The notes under the pieces were generated by a model. That model was given only the letters and a program-made list of their open reading frames with translations, was not told the DNA's origin and did not search any database. From contig CAIOSP010000068.1 of NCBI GenBank assembly GCA_903861005.1, positions 1 to 64,000 of the forward strand: a stretch of 64,000 nucleotides of DNA, read 5' to 3'. The DNA is from an uncultured Pseudomonadota bacterium (GTDB taxonomy: Bacteria > Myxococcota_A > UBA796 > GCA-2862545). The translations under genes were made by a program, and so were the position numbers. Shown here piece after piece: positions 42,045 through 51,367 of the stretch (within the stretch, counting starts at the first letter, position 1; the number at the start of each line of letters is the position of its first letter).

Positions 42045-44144
42045 TCAGGGCTTGCTGCGCGGGAACACGTCGACGGAGGCGGTGAGCGGGAGATCCCGCG
42101 ACGACGTGCCCACCTCCACGTTCCAGGTGCCGGGTCGGACCAGCCAGCGGTCCGTCGCGTCGTCCCAGGTGGCGAACGCGCGGGCGTCGAGGGTGACCTC
42201 GGCCGTGCCCGACTCGCCCGGCGCGAGCTCGACGCGGGCGAACCCAGCGAGCACGCGGTCGGGCAGCTCCAGGTCCGGATCCTGCGGCGCCAGGTAGACC
42301 TGCACCACCTCGGCGCCTGCGCGGGCGCCGGTGTTCTCGACGCTCACCGACACGGTCCACGAGCCCTTCACGTCGTCCATCGACCCCTCCAGCGACAGCT
42401 CGGAGAGCGCGAACGTGGTGGTCGACAGGCCAAAGCCGAAGGGGAAGCGCGGGTCCAGGGCCTGGCGGTCCAGCCAGCGGTAGCCGTGCAGGTAGCCGTA
42501 GGTCACGGTGGGCGAGCTGTTGTCGAACGTGGGGAGCTGATCCTCGGTGCGCGGGACGCTGAGGGGCATGCGGCCCGACGGCGCGACCACGCCGAACAGG
42601 ACGTCGGCGAGCGCGTACCCGCCCTGCTGGCCGGGGTACCAGGCGAGCAGCGCGGCCGGGACGTCGTCGAACCAGTCCTCGACGGTGATCGCGCTGCCGC
42701 CCTCCAGCACCACGATGGTCTTGGGGTTGGCGGCGCGCACCGCCTGGATGAGCGCGATGTGCGCCGACGAGAGCGCCAGCGTCTCCCGGTCCCCGGCGGA
42801 CGCCGCGCTGATGCCTTCGCTCTCGTCGTCCGCCGTGAGGCCCACCACCACGATGGCGAAGTTGGCGGCGGCGATGTCGGCGAGCGCCGCGGCGTCCGGC
42901 GTGTCGGTTGCGTGCAGCGACAGGCGATCGCCGATCGCCTCGGCCAGGCCCGCGGCGGGCGTGACCACGCCCTCGGACATGACGTTGCTGGAGCCGGTGT
43001 CGCCGGTGTTCACCGCGTCCGCGAGGCGACCGACCAGCGCCACCGTACCCCGCACGCCCGGGTCGAGCGGGAGGAGCGCGTCGTCGTTCTTGAGCAGGAC
43101 CATCGACTTGGCGGCGGCCTCGCGGGCCAGCGCGAAGTGCGCGGGTGTGCGCGGGTCGGCGGTGGTGTCGCGGGTGCGGGTGTCGAGGCCGTACTCCAGC
43201 TGGCGGCGCACGAGCCGGGTGGCGGCGGCGCGGATCCGGTCGGCGTTCGCCTCACCGCGCTCGGCGGACGGTCCGAGGCCCGCGTACGCGCGCGGCGTCG
43301 GCATCTCCAGGTCCAGGCCTGCGTCGAGCGCCTTCACGCCGTCGTAGACGCCGTTGACCCAGTCCGACATCACCACGCCCGTAAAGCCCCAGTCGTCCTT
43401 GAGGATGTCTTGGACCAGCGGCTTGTTCTCGGCCGAGTAGGCGCCGTTGAGCTGGTTGTACGACGTCATCACCGCCGCGACGTCCGCGTCGCGCACCACC
43501 GCGCGGAAGTGGGGCAGGTAGACCTCGTGCAGGGTGCGCGCGTCCATCTGCACGTCGACCGTGTAGCGGGTGTCCTCGATGCTGTTCGCGGCGAAGTGTT
43601 TGGCGGTGGCGAGCACGTGCTCCTGCGCGCCCTGCACGAACGCGACGCCCATGCGCGCGGTGAGCAGCGGGTCCTCGCCGTAGCTCTCCTGGGAGCGACC
43701 CCAGCGCGGGTGGCGGACCAGGTTGATGCATGGGGCGAGCAGCACGTCCTCGCCGTGGGCGTAGACCTCCGCGCCGATCGCCTCGCCGACGCGACGCTCC
43801 AGGGCGGTGTCCCAGGTGGCCGCGCGGGCCATCCCCACCGGGAAGACGGTCGCCAGCTCGAGCGCCATGCCGCGCGGCCCGTCGGTCATGCGGAAGCCGG
43901 GCAGGCCGGACGCGGCGTCGCCAGGGGTGGTGTAGGCGCCATCGACCGAGAGCAGCGTGTTCCCGGCCATCCAGGACGCCTGGGTGACGATGTCGGTCTG
44001 GTCGAGGATGTCGGTGACGCGCTGCTCGACGGCGGCATCGACGGGCATCGGCGCGTCGGCCGGCAGCGCTTGGACTCCGTCGGGATCGGAGGCGGCGGGC
44101 TCGCAGGCGGAGGCGAGCATGATCACAGGCAGGAACAGGCGCAA
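42045..44144 (-). CDS. Beta-glucosidase-like glycoside hydrolase family 3, lipoprotein
   Basis: The 699-residue protein has a lipobox LASAC (Cys14), then the GH3 N-terminal barrel with the substrate Lys-His pair in TAKHFAANSIE and the nucleophile Asp261 in VVMSDWVNGV. The C-terminal alpha/beta-sandwich carries AKSMVLLKNDDALLPL, LTADDESEG (acid/base candidate) and WYPGQQGG. A fibronectin-III-like domain closes the chain from about 590. It likely hydrolyses beta-linked glucans on the cell surface or in the periplasm. It starts at a TTG with GGGGAG upstream. Confidence 0.93.
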   Translation of the reverse strand: MRLFLPVIMLASACEPAASDPDGVQALPADAPMPVDAAVEQRVTDILDQTDIVTQASWMAGNTLLSVDGAYTTPGDAASGLPGFRMTDGPRGMALELATVFPVGMARAATWDTALERRVGEAIGAEVYAHGEDVLLAPCINLVRHPRWGRSQESYGEDPLLTARMGVAFVQGAQEHVLATAKHFAANSIEDTRYTVDVQMDARTLHEVYLPHFRAVVRDADVAAVMTSYNQLNGAYSAENKPLVQDILKDDWGFTGVVMSDWVNGVYDGVKALDAGLDLEMPTPRAYAGLGPSAERGEANADRIRAAATRLVRRQLEYGLDTRTRDTTADPRTPAHFALAREAAAKSMVLLKNDDALLPLDPGVRGTVALVGRLADAVNTGDTGSSNVMSEGVVTPAAGLAEAIGDRLSLHATDTPDAAALADIAAANFAIVVVGLTADDESEGISAASAGDRETLALSSAHIALIQAVRAANPKTIVVLEGGSAITVEDWFDDVPAALLAWYPGQQGGYALADVLFGVVAPSGRMPLSVPRTEDQLPTFDNSSPTVTYGYLHGYRWLDRQALDPRFPFGFGLSTTTFALSELSLEGSMDDVKGSWTVSVSVENTGARAGAEVVQVYLAPQDPDLELPDRVLAGFARVELAPGESGTAEVTLDARAFATWDDATDRWLVRPGTWNVEVGTSSRDLPLTASVDVFPRSKP

Positions 44145-44281
44145 GGGGACTCCCCGGGGTGCCGCATCCTACAGCACAACGCCTCGGCCACAAGCGGGAT
44201 GGTGACGCGCCCGGTCGCGGTTGGCGATCCAGGCTGGCGATCTCGGCCCTTGCCCGGCTACAACGGCGGCGGGGAGGTCGC

Positions 44282-45232
44282 GTGCGTCGTTCGTCTGCCA
44301 TCGCGGGTGTGCTCGGGTTGGCGCTGCTGGCCTGCCATCCTGGTCTGCCGTCGGGCGACAAGCCGTCCACGGACGGGAGCACCGACGACACCACGCCTGC
44401 CGACACCGACGTCGAGCACCCCGACACGGATCCGCTGCCGCCTTGCGCTCAGCCCGAGGTCGAGCCGAACAACGACGCCGCCACCGCGAACGCGATCCCG
44501 CTGGAAGTGCAGGGCTGCGGCACGTTCACCGACGCGCCCGACGCCGACTTCTGGACCTTCAGCACCACCGAGGACGGCTGGCTGGCGGTCGACGTGGACG
44601 GCTACCGCCTGGGCAGCGACGCGCACCTGTCGATGACGCTGTCGTCCGCCAGCGGGATCAACGTCGGCGTGAACCACTGGCAGGACCTGCCTGAGGTCCA
44701 CTTCAAGATGCCGGTGGGCCCCGACGCCTTCACCACGTTCATCCGTCAGACGGTGGGGGATGGCGGCGGCGGGGGCGGCGGCGACAGCTACTTCTACGAG
44801 CTGATGGCCTCTAGCACCAAGGCGCCTGTGTCCTGGGACGTGGACGAGGCCGCGAACGAGACCGCCGCCACCGCGCAGCTGCTCGGCGCGGGCCTGACGC
44901 CGCCGTGGGACGTGTCGGTGTTCGGCAGCTTCTCCGACTCGCGCGACCAGGACTGGTACACGATCGAGGTGCCGATCGGTCGGCACGACGTGGTGTTCGA
45001 CGTGGACGCGCACGAGTTCGGATCGGCGGGCAACTTCGAGATCCAGCGTGTGGATGCGGCGGGCTCGGTCGTCCAGACGGTCACGTCCGGCGAGCTGGGC
45101 TGGGAGCCCGACCCGCTGCTGGAGCGCCACGTCACCGAGGTCGAGACGATCCGCGTGCGTGTGCTGGATGAGGGTCGCATGATCGGGATGCCTGGCTGGT
45201 ATGTGCTGCACGTGCGCGTGGTGGAGGAGTGA
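44282..45232 (+). CDS. Lipoprotein with DTD tether and PPC-type domains
   Basis: The 316-residue protein starts at a GTG with GGAGG 4 bases upstream. It has a lipobox (LALLAC) near residue 18 and an acidic tether (TPADTDVEHPDTD). Two beta domains follow. The first opens with VEPNNDAATAN, typical of bacterial pre-peptidase C-terminal domains. A Gly-rich segment (a run of eight Gly) separates it from the second domain, which has DVSVFGSFSDSRDQDWYTIE. It is probably surface-displayed. The stop overlaps the next ATG. Confidence 0.75.
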   Translation: MRRSSAIAGVLGLALLACHPGLPSGDKPSTDGSTDDTTPADTDVEHPDTDPLPPCAQPEVEPNNDAATANAIPLEVQGCGTFTDAPDADFWTFSTTEDGWLAVDVDGYRLGSDAHLSMTLSSASGINVGVNHWQDLPEVHFKMPVGPDAFTTFIRQTVGDGGGGGGGDSYFYELMASSTKAPVSWDVDEAANETAATAQLLGAGLTPPWDVSVFGSFSDSRDQDWYTIEVPIGRHDVVFDVDAHEFGSAGNFEIQRVDAAGSVVQTVTSGELGWEPDPLLERHVTEVETIRVRVLDEGRMIGMPGWYVLHVRVVEE

Positions 45233-46212
45233 TGCGTCCTGCGATCGTCGCGCTGTTCGTGCTGTCCGGCTGCCAGATGAAGGTGCCTGCGGGCGGCGAG
45301 CTGCTCGACACGGGCTGGTTCGACGACGGAGCGGTCACCGCGTGCACCGCGCGCGTGCAGGCCACGGTGCCGGCGGATCAGACGGAGGGCTGGTCCTGGC
45401 GTGGGTTCCCGCACCTGAGCGTGGCGGAGGCGTCCGACGTCTACAAGGTGCGCCTGACCGACGAGGGCGGGCTGGTCCAGCCGACCACGGTGGTCGTCGA
45501 CAACACCGGCCTGAACCTGGACGTGACCTTTGACGGTGGGCTCAAGCCGAGCACCGGCTACGTTCTGGAGCTGACGGACTGCGCGGGCACGTCGACCGTG
45601 AAGTTCCGCACGTCGGAGCTGGGCCTGCCGCTTCAGGACGGTCCGGACACGGTGGTCGGCCGCACCTACGAACTCGACCTGGTGAACGCGACTTGGGTGG
45701 AGCCGGGCGGGTTCGGTTCCTTCCTGGCGTCCAACTTCGACGTGCCGGTGCTGGTGGGCGTGGCCTACGCGGACGCCCACACGCTCAAGCAGAACGGCGG
45801 CCCGGGCCTGGTGGTGGACGGCGAGGTTCGTCAGGATCTGGACCGTCCGACCTGGGACTTTCCGGTGTCGTCCTTTGATGACGCGCCCTGGTTCTCCACC
45901 ACCGCGGCGAGCATCAACCTCGACATCGGCGGCTACCCGCTGCCGGTCCACAACTTTCGCCTGGAGGCGACGTTCCTCCCCGACGGGTCGGGCCTGGGCG
46001 ACGGGATCCTGGTGGGCCTGGGCGACACGCGCGGGGCCAGCGGCGCGCTCGGCAGCGACGACCCGTTCACCATCTGCAACTACGCGGCCGCGATCGGCGC
46101 AGCCTGTCAGCCGTGCCCGGACGGGCTGCCGTTCTGCCTGAGCGTCGAGCTGCACGATCTGGTGGGGGCCGAGATCGAGGGGCTTCGTCTGGTCCCGGTC
46201 CTCGGCAACTAG
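45232..46212 (+). CDS. Lipoprotein with Ig-like N-terminal domain, function unknown
   Basis: The 326-residue protein starts at the ATG at 45232, with GGAGG upstream, rather than at the GTG just before it. A lipobox LSGC (Cys14) predicts lipidation. An Ig-like domain (to about 120) is followed by a beta-rich body with cysteine pairs (FTICNYAAAIGAACQPCPDGLPFCLS). It sits in an operon with the preceding lipoprotein. No function is assigned. Confidence 0.7.
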   Translation: MRPAIVALFVLSGCQMKVPAGGELLDTGWFDDGAVTACTARVQATVPADQTEGWSWRGFPHLSVAEASDVYKVRLTDEGGLVQPTTVVVDNTGLNLDVTFDGGLKPSTGYVLELTDCAGTSTVKFRTSELGLPLQDGPDTVVGRTYELDLVNATWVEPGGFGSFLASNFDVPVLVGVAYADAHTLKQNGGPGLVVDGEVRQDLDRPTWDFPVSSFDDAPWFSTTAASINLDIGGYPLPVHNFRLEATFLPDGSGLGDGILVGLGDTRGASGALGSDDPFTICNYAAAIGAACQPCPDGLPFCLSVELHDLVGAEIEGLRLVPVLGN

Positions 46213-46878
46213 GTGGCGCTGTTGGCGTGGCCCCAGGTGCGCGCGGCGCTGATCACCGCGCACCTGATCGCGATCGGCGTGTGCGCGTTCCCAGCGCCCG
46301 TCGGCGGCATGAACCGCTCGTCGTGGCATGACCCGACGGTGCGGGCGGAGCTGGACGCGTGGCGTGCGCGCCTGGGCATGGTGGGCGTGCACCAGACCCC
46401 GAAGCAGTTCGAGGACGAGCTGTGGGGCGCGATGACGTCGTTCATGTCGGTGCGCGACGCGATCGTCCGTCCGTTCAATCACTACTATGAGCTGACCGGC
46501 ACCTGGCAGTCATGGCGGATGTTCGTCGCGCCGCAGCGCTACCCCGCCCGGCTGATCGTGGACGTGTTTGAGGACGGGGAGTGGAGGCCGCTCTTTGAGG
46601 AGCGCTCCGACACCGCCACCTGGAACCGCGCGATCTTCGACCACGACCGCCTGCGCGCGGCGATCTTTCGCTACTCGTGGCCCAAGTTCGGGCGCGAGTG
46701 GCGCGTGTTCGCGCAGTGGATGGGCGAGCGGGCTGCGGTCGAGCGGCCCCGCGCAGACACGCTCCGCGCGCGCTTCTTCCGCTACCGTACGCTGTCGCCC
46801 ACCGAGGCCGCGGCCGGGATGGAGTTCGACGGCAAGTTCGAGCACGAGGTCGAGATCGACCTGACGGCGCTGCGATGA
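46213..46878 (+). CDS. HTTM-associated protein with N-terminal membrane anchor
   Basis: The 221-residue protein begins at a GTG immediately after the previous stop codon, with one membrane-anchoring segment (about 8-30). An Arg/Trp-rich soluble domain follows, containing YYELTGTWQSWRMFVAPQRYP, which resembles partner proteins found beside HTTM genes. The stop overlaps the HTTM gene start (ATGA), so the two are probably a functional pair. Its biochemical role is unknown. Confidence 0.7.
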   Translation: MALLAWPQVRAALITAHLIAIGVCAFPAPVGGMNRSSWHDPTVRAELDAWRARLGMVGVHQTPKQFEDELWGAMTSFMSVRDAIVRPFNHYYELTGTWQSWRMFVAPQRYPARLIVDVFEDGEWRPLFEERSDTATWNRAIFDHDRLRAAIFRYSWPKFGREWRVFAQWMGERAAVERPRADTLRARFFRYRTLSPTEAAAGMEFDGKFEHEVEIDLTALR

Positions 46879-47825
46879 GGCGCTGGTTTAGGTGGGTCGC
46901 GTTCTTGGACGTGCGCGAGGTCGGCACCTCGATCGCGCTCGTGCGTCTGCTCGTCGCCACCTGCGTGCTCCGGACGCTCGGATCGGTCTGGTGGAGCGGC
47001 GTGTACGGCGCCGCGTGGGCGGACAGCGCGCACGGCGGCTGGCGCCAGCACTTGGACAGCGACCCGCTCTGGCGCCTGCTGGGCGGGTTCGACACGACGA
47101 CGCGCGATGGGCTCGCGATCGCGGCGGTCGTCAGCGCGGCGCTGCTCGCCCTGGGGGTCGGCGGGGAGATCGTCGCGCGGCTGATCGCGCTCGTCTGCCT
47201 GCAGAGCTTCATGGCGCTGGGGGATCTCAACGGTCACGCGGCGGGCAGCTACGACTCGCTGATCACCAACGGGCTGTGGCTGCTCGTGCTGGCGGGGCCC
47301 AGCCGCACGCTCTCGGTCGAGTGTCGTCGAGCGACCGGGGCGTGGACCTCCGAGCGGACCGTGATGCGTTGGCCGCGCTTTTTGATCGTGGTCCAGGCCG
47401 TTGTGATGTACGGCACCACCGGCTGGCAGAAGCTGTCCGACCATTGGGTGCCCGGCGGTGACCTCGGCGCGCTCTGGTACATCGAGCAACAGCCGACCTG
47501 GCAGCTCCACGACATGCGCTGGATGGCGCCGCTCTACCCGCTCACCCAGGCGGCCACGCTGCTGACCTGGCTTTGGGAGGTGACATCCCCGGTTTGGCTG
47601 ATCGCTTGGCTGGCGGAAGCGGAGCCGACCTCCGTTGGCGGGTTCGCGGGGTGGCTCAGGCGCTTGCGCGCGCGGGATGTGTACTTGGTGCTCGGCGTCG
47701 TGTTCCACAGCTTGGTGGCCGTCACCATGCAGATCGGCCCGTTCAGCTGGGCGAGTATGGCGCTTTACCCGGCGTTCATCCATCCACGGGAGTGGGCCCG
47801 GATCAAGAGCGGGCGGGTCCGTTAG
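46875..47825 (+). CDS. HTTM-family integral membrane protein (gamma-carboxylase-like)
   Basis: The 316-residue protein has about seven or eight membrane segments and shows the HTTM (horizontally transferred transmembrane) signature. This includes LRTLGSVWWSG near the N-terminus, the conserved GTTGWQKLSDHW with its Trp/Lys pair, and WMAPLYPLTQAATLLTWLWEV. HTTM is related to the vitamin-K-dependent gamma-glutamyl carboxylase membrane domain, but the bacterial activity is not established. The frame ends with a TAG and is followed in the same frame by a histidine kinase remnant. Confidence 0.85.
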   Translation: MRRWFRWVAFLDVREVGTSIALVRLLVATCVLRTLGSVWWSGVYGAAWADSAHGGWRQHLDSDPLWRLLGGFDTTTRDGLAIAAVVSAALLALGVGGEIVARLIALVCLQSFMALGDLNGHAAGSYDSLITNGLWLLVLAGPSRTLSVECRRATGAWTSERTVMRWPRFLIVVQAVVMYGTTGWQKLSDHWVPGGDLGALWYIEQQPTWQLHDMRWMAPLYPLTQAATLLTWLWEVTSPVWLIAWLAEAEPTSVGGFAGWLRRLRARDVYLVLGVVFHSLVAVTMQIGPFSWASMALYPAFIHPREWARIKSGRVR

Positions 47826-48401
47826 TTCGATCCCTTCTTCACCACCAAGGACCACGGCCATGGAACGGGCCTTGGGCTGGCGACGGTCTACGGCATCGTG
47901 CAGCAGCGCGGTGGGCACATCCTCGTCGAATCCGAGGTAGGGGTAGGGACAATGTTTGAGGTCTGTCTGCCGCGGGCGGGGCAGTCGAACGTGGAGCGGG
48001 AGGGCGCCCAAGTGGTGCAAGACGCAGTGACTGGGGGCGAGACCATCCTGGTGGTGGAGGACGAAGCGGCGGTGCGTATGCTCGTCCGCCGCATCCTCAC
48101 GCGCGCGGGGTACACGGTCGTCGTGGCGTCGGACGGGCCCGACGCGCTCAAGCAGGCGGAGGCGCACGAGGGCCCTCTGCACCTGCTGCTGACGGACGTC
48201 GTGATGCCCGGGCTCGGCGGCCGGGCGGTCGCCGACCGGGTTTCCGAGCTGCGGCCGGGGATCAAGGTGATCTACATGTCCGGCTACGTCGACGACGCGG
48301 TCGTGCGCGCCGGCGTGCTGCTCGAAGGCGTGAACTTCCTGCAGAAGCCGTTCACGCTCGAGGGCCTGACGTCCAAGATCCGCGAGGTCCTGGACGCCTA
48401 G
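47826..48401 (+). pseudogene. 5'-truncated hybrid histidine kinase remnant with intact receiver domain
   Basis: The frame begins with [19 protein letters not shown], the end of a histidine-kinase ATPase domain (F and G2 boxes). It continues through [10 protein letters not shown] to a complete receiver domain: [12 protein letters not shown] with the acidic pocket, LLTDVVMPG with the phosphoacceptor Asp, YMSGYVDD, and the Lys in [10 protein letters not shown]. The dimerisation domain and the ATP-binding N box are missing, because the frame starts right after the HTTM stop. A receiver-only protein could be made from the ATG at 47952, preceded by GAGGTAGGG. I call it a remnant; a functional stand-alone regulator is possible. 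Confidence 0.75.
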
Positions 48402-48414
48402 GCCGCGGGCGCGA

Positions 48415-49761
48415 CTAGCGCTTCGCCTTGAGGTGCTCGGCGATCAGGAACGCGAGCTCCAGCGCCTGCGCCGCGTTCAGGCGCGGGTCGCAGTGCGTGT
48501 GGTAGCGGTCGCCGAGGTGCGCCTCGTCGATGTGCTGCGCGCCGCCGACACACTCGGTCACGTCCTGACCGGTCATCTCGAAGTGTACGCCGCCCGCGAC
48601 AGTGCCCTCGTTGAAGTGGCAGCCGAAGTTGGTGCGCACCTCAGAGATCACGCGCTGGAAGTCGCGGGTCTTGAAGCCGTTGGCGGTCTTGTGGGTGTTG
48701 CCGTGCATCGGATCGCAGATCCAGGTGACGACGCGGCCCTCGGACTTCACGCGGCGGAGGAGCGGCGGGAGCAGGTCCGCGCACTTCTCGGCGCCCATGC
48801 GGCTGATGAGCGTCAAGCGGCCCGGCTCGTTCGACGGGTTAAGCGCCTCGATCACGCGGATGAGCTCGTCGGGGTCCGTGGTCGGACCGACCTTCATGCC
48901 GATCGGGTTGCCGACGCCCGACAGGAAGTCGACGTGCGCGCCGTCCAGCTGACGCGTGCGATCGCCGATCCACAGGAAGTGCGCGGAGCAGTCGTACCAG
49001 TCGCCGGTGAGCGAGTCGACGCGGGTCAGCGCCTGCTCGTAGCGGAGCAGCAGCGCCTCGTGCGAGGTGAAGAACTCCGTCTCGCGCAGCTGCGGGATGG
49101 TGTCGCCGGTCAGGCCGACCGCGCCCATGAAGCGCAGCGCGTCGTCGAGCTGGTCGGCCAGCTTGCGGTAGCGCTCGCCCAGCGTGCCATCGACCGACGC
49201 GAGGTTCCAGCGGTGGACCTCGTGCAGGTCCGCGTAGCCGCCCGACGCGAACGCGCGGAGCAGGTTGAGCGTGGCGGCCGACTGGTTGTAGGCCTGGATC
49301 ATGCGCTCGGGGTCCGGCGTGCGGACCGCCGGGTCGAACTCGATGCCGTTGACGATGTCGCCGCGGTACGCGGGCATCGTGACGCCGTCGCGCGTCTCCG
49401 TGTTGTCGCTGCGGGGCTTGGCGAACTGGCCTGCCAGCCGACCGATCTTCACGACCGGGCAGGTGGCGCCGAACGACAGCACGACCGCCATCTGGAGCAG
49501 CACGCGGAACGTGTCGCGGATGTTGTCGGCGTGGAACTCCGCGAAGGACTCGGCGCAGTCGCCGCCCTGCAGCACGAACGCCTGACCGCGTGAGGCCTTG
49601 GCGAGGTGCTCCTTGAGGCGGCGCGCTTCACCCGCGAACACGAGCGGCGGGTAGCGACGGAGGCGGGCCTCCACCGAGTTCAGCGCAGCCTCGTCCGGGT
49701 AGTCAGGCAGCTGCCGTGCAGGGCGTGAGCGCCAACGATCCGGAGTCCAACGATCCGACAT
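48415..49761 (-). CDS. Class II 3-deoxy-7-phosphoheptulonate (DAHP) synthase
   Basis: The 448-residue enzyme starts the shikimate pathway by joining phosphoenolpyruvate and erythrose 4-phosphate. Plant-type (class II) motifs are present: [13 protein letters not shown] near 86-98, [45 protein letters not shown], and [13 protein letters not shown]. The ATG at 49761 has GAGGTGGAC just before it. The gene stops 13 bases from the convergent kinase remnant. No other aromatic amino acid genes are close. Confidence 0.95.
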   Translation of the reverse strand: MSDRWTPDRWRSRPARQLPDYPDEAALNSVEARLRRYPPLVFAGEARRLKEHLAKASRGQAFVLQGGDCAESFAEFHADNIRDTFRVLLQMAVVLSFGATCPVVKIGRLAGQFAKPRSDNTETRDGVTMPAYRGDIVNGIEFDPAVRTPDPERMIQAYNQSAATLNLLRAFASGGYADLHEVHRWNLASVDGTLGERYRKLADQLDDALRFMGAVGLTGDTIPQLRETEFFTSHEALLLRYEQALTRVDSLTGDWYDCSAHFLWIGDRTRQLDGAHVDFLSGVGNPIGMKVGPTTDPDELIRVIEALNPSNEPGRLTLISRMGAEKCADLLPPLLRRVKSEGRVVTWICDPMHGNTHKTANGFKTRDFQRVISEVRTNFGCHFNEGTVAGGVHFEMTGQDVTECVGGAQHIDEAHLGDRYHTHCDPRLNAAQALELAFLIAEHLKAKR

Positions 49762-49845
49762 GTCCACCTCGACAGAGCCACCCGGTATATGACGGTTCGC
49801 CGCTTGGCGGTATTCACGCCGCGCGGTGTGGCATCGGGAGCGAAG

Positions 49846-51201
49846 ATGGCGGGAGCGCGTGGCGGGGCAGGAGGCAAGGGTCGTCCGCCCAAGTCGTCGG
49901 GTGGACCGAGCAAGCCGTCCGGTGGTCCGTCGAAGTCCGCTGGCGCGTCCCGCAAGCCGTCGGGCGGTCCGTCCAAGCCCTCGGGTGGGCCCGGCAAGCC
50001 GTCGGGTGGTGCGCGGAAGCCGTCGGGCGGCCCACCGAAGCCCGGTGGTCGACCCGCGGCCAAGCCACCGGGGCCCTCGCACGGCCCGCCGCTGCTGCGC
50101 GCGACCGAGGCGTTCGTGTCGGTGCACCCGGGCCTGGAGAAGCTCCTGGCCGCCGAGCTGTCCGAGCTCGACGTCGACTGCGAGATCGAGGAGGGCGGCG
50201 TGCTCATCGCGGCGACGCAGCGGGCGTTGGCGCGGGTCCACGTCGGCAGCCGGATCGCCGGGCGCGTGCTGGTGCGCGTGGGTGAGTTCCGCGCGATCAA
50301 CCTCGAAGAGCTCGCGGCGCGTGTGAAGCAGCTGCCCTGGCGGGCGCTCGGAGAGTCCGGTCAGCCGGTCGAGGTCGAGGCGAGCTGCCAGAACAGCCGC
50401 ATGCGCTTTCGGGAGCTGGTGGCGGAGAAGACCCGGCTGGCGGTGATCGACGGCCTCCGCGGGCCGCGGCTGTCGGTGATGCCGCCCTCCAAGACGCCGC
50501 TGGGCGTGCACGTGCGCCTGGTCGACGACGTCGCGACGATCTCGGTCGACGCGTCGGGCGAGCGCCTGCACATGCGCGGGTGGCGCGAGGCCACGGCCAA
50601 GGCGCCCCTGCGCGAGAACCTCGCCGCGGCCGTGCTGCGGTCGGCGGGCTGGCGCCCTGGCATGCCCCTGGTCGACCCGATGTGCGGGGCGGGCACCTTC
50701 CCGATCGAGGCGGCTCGCCAGGCGGCGGGGCTGTCGCCGCGGCTGGGGTGGTCGTACCCCTGCGCGCGCTGGTCGGATCGCAACCCGGCCGCCTGGGCCG
50801 AGGCCGAGCGGGCGATCGGCACGGCGGTCCCGACACCGATCCTGGCCGCAGACCGGGACCCGGGCGCCGTGCGGGCGACCACAGGCAACGCCCAGCGCGC
50901 CAAGGTTGGCGACAAGGTCAAGATCCTCACCTCGCCTCTGGAGGAGCTGGATCCACCGTCTGCCAAGGGCTTGCTGATCGCCAACCTGCCTTACGGCCAG
51001 CGGGTCGCGGATGGCGCCGACCTGGACGGGATGTACGCCCGTTGGGGCCACGTGCTCCGCGAGCGCTGGACGGGCTGGCGGTGCGCGTTCCTGGCGGCGG
51101 ACCCCCGAAAGCTCGGCCGTCTGGACCGTCGCATCGAGATCGTGCTTCGCTTCGAAAACGGCGGTACACCGGTCGTTGTCGGTGTTCTTCCGGAGGCGTG
51201 A
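49846..51201 (+). CDS. THUMP-domain rRNA methyltransferase (RlmL/YcbY-N type) with repeat tail
   Basis: The 451-residue protein has a THUMP domain (about 85-185, [16 protein letters not shown]) and a UPF0020-type methyltransferase domain with [15 protein letters not shown] near residue 285 and [11 protein letters not shown] as the NPPY-like motif. This is the m2G2445-type rRNA methyltransferase pattern. The N-terminus (about 11-80) is a Lys-Pro-Ser-Gly-Gly-Pro repeat, a basic tail not seen in the textbook enzyme. I chose the ATG at 49846, with GGGAG 5 bases upstream; an ATG at 49789 would add a further 19 residues. Confidence 0.88.
   Translation: MAGARGGAGGKGRPPKSSGGPSKPSGGPSKSAGASRKPSGGPSKPSGGPGKPSGGARKPSGGPPKPGGRPAAKPPGPSHGPPLLRATEAFVSVHPGLEKLLAAELSELDVDCEIEEGGVLIAATQRALARVHVGSRIAGRVLVRVGEFRAINLEELAARVKQLPWRALGESGQPVEVEASCQNSRMRFRELVAEKTRLAVIDGLRGPRLSVMPPSKTPLGVHVRLVDDVATISVDASGERLHMRGWREATAKAPLRENLAAAVLRSAGWRPGMPLVDPMCGAGTFPIEAARQAAGLSPRLGWSYPCARWSDRNPAAWAEAERAIGTAVPTPILAADRDPGAVRATTGNAQRAKVGDKVKILTSPLEELDPPSAKGLLIANLPYGQRVADGADLDGMYARWGHVLRERWTGWRCAFLAADPRKLGRLDRRIEIVLRFENGGTPVVVGVLPEA
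49876..50085. repeat. Low-complexity repeat encoding KPSGGP units
   Basis: Imperfect units of the type AAGCCGTCGGGTGGTCC recur about nine times. They encode residues 11-80 of the rRNA methyltransferase and give a Lys/Pro/Ser/Gly-rich tail. Confidence 0.85.
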
Positions 51202-51315
51202 CCGACGACGACATTCCCATCGAAAGGCGTTGCGGGCCTTGGCTTTCCTCCTGTATGGTAGGGGCGTCAGAGAGGGCCTGAACCGGCGAATACCGGGCAG
51301 CTCCGACGAAACCGC

Positions 51316-51345
51316 TTGGAAGATGGCGCGCAGATCGGCTAGTTA
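51316..51345 (+). promoter_or_regulatory. Candidate promoter for the second MYXO-CTERM gene
   Basis: TTGGAA (51316-51321) and TAGTTA (51340-51345) are spaced 18 bases apart, 22 bases before the start codon. The GCGCGCAG-N6-TAGT context matches the element before the other secreted-protein cluster. Confidence 0.4.
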
Positions 51346-51367
51346 GCGCGCTGTCGATGAGGTCACG

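Noticed and set aside
46875-48401. Readthrough of the TAG to make an HTTM-kinase fusion protein
   Set aside because: Nothing suggests stop-codon readthrough; the junction is better explained by rearrangement. It is reported as a junction finding instead.
51257-51310. A TPP-riboswitch-like string (CCTGA, CCGG, ATACCGG) in the gap before the second MYXO-CTERM gene
   Set aside because: The CUGAGA core of the thiamine riboswitch is missing, and the downstream gene has nothing to do with thiamine. Only the partial hairpin resembles one arm.
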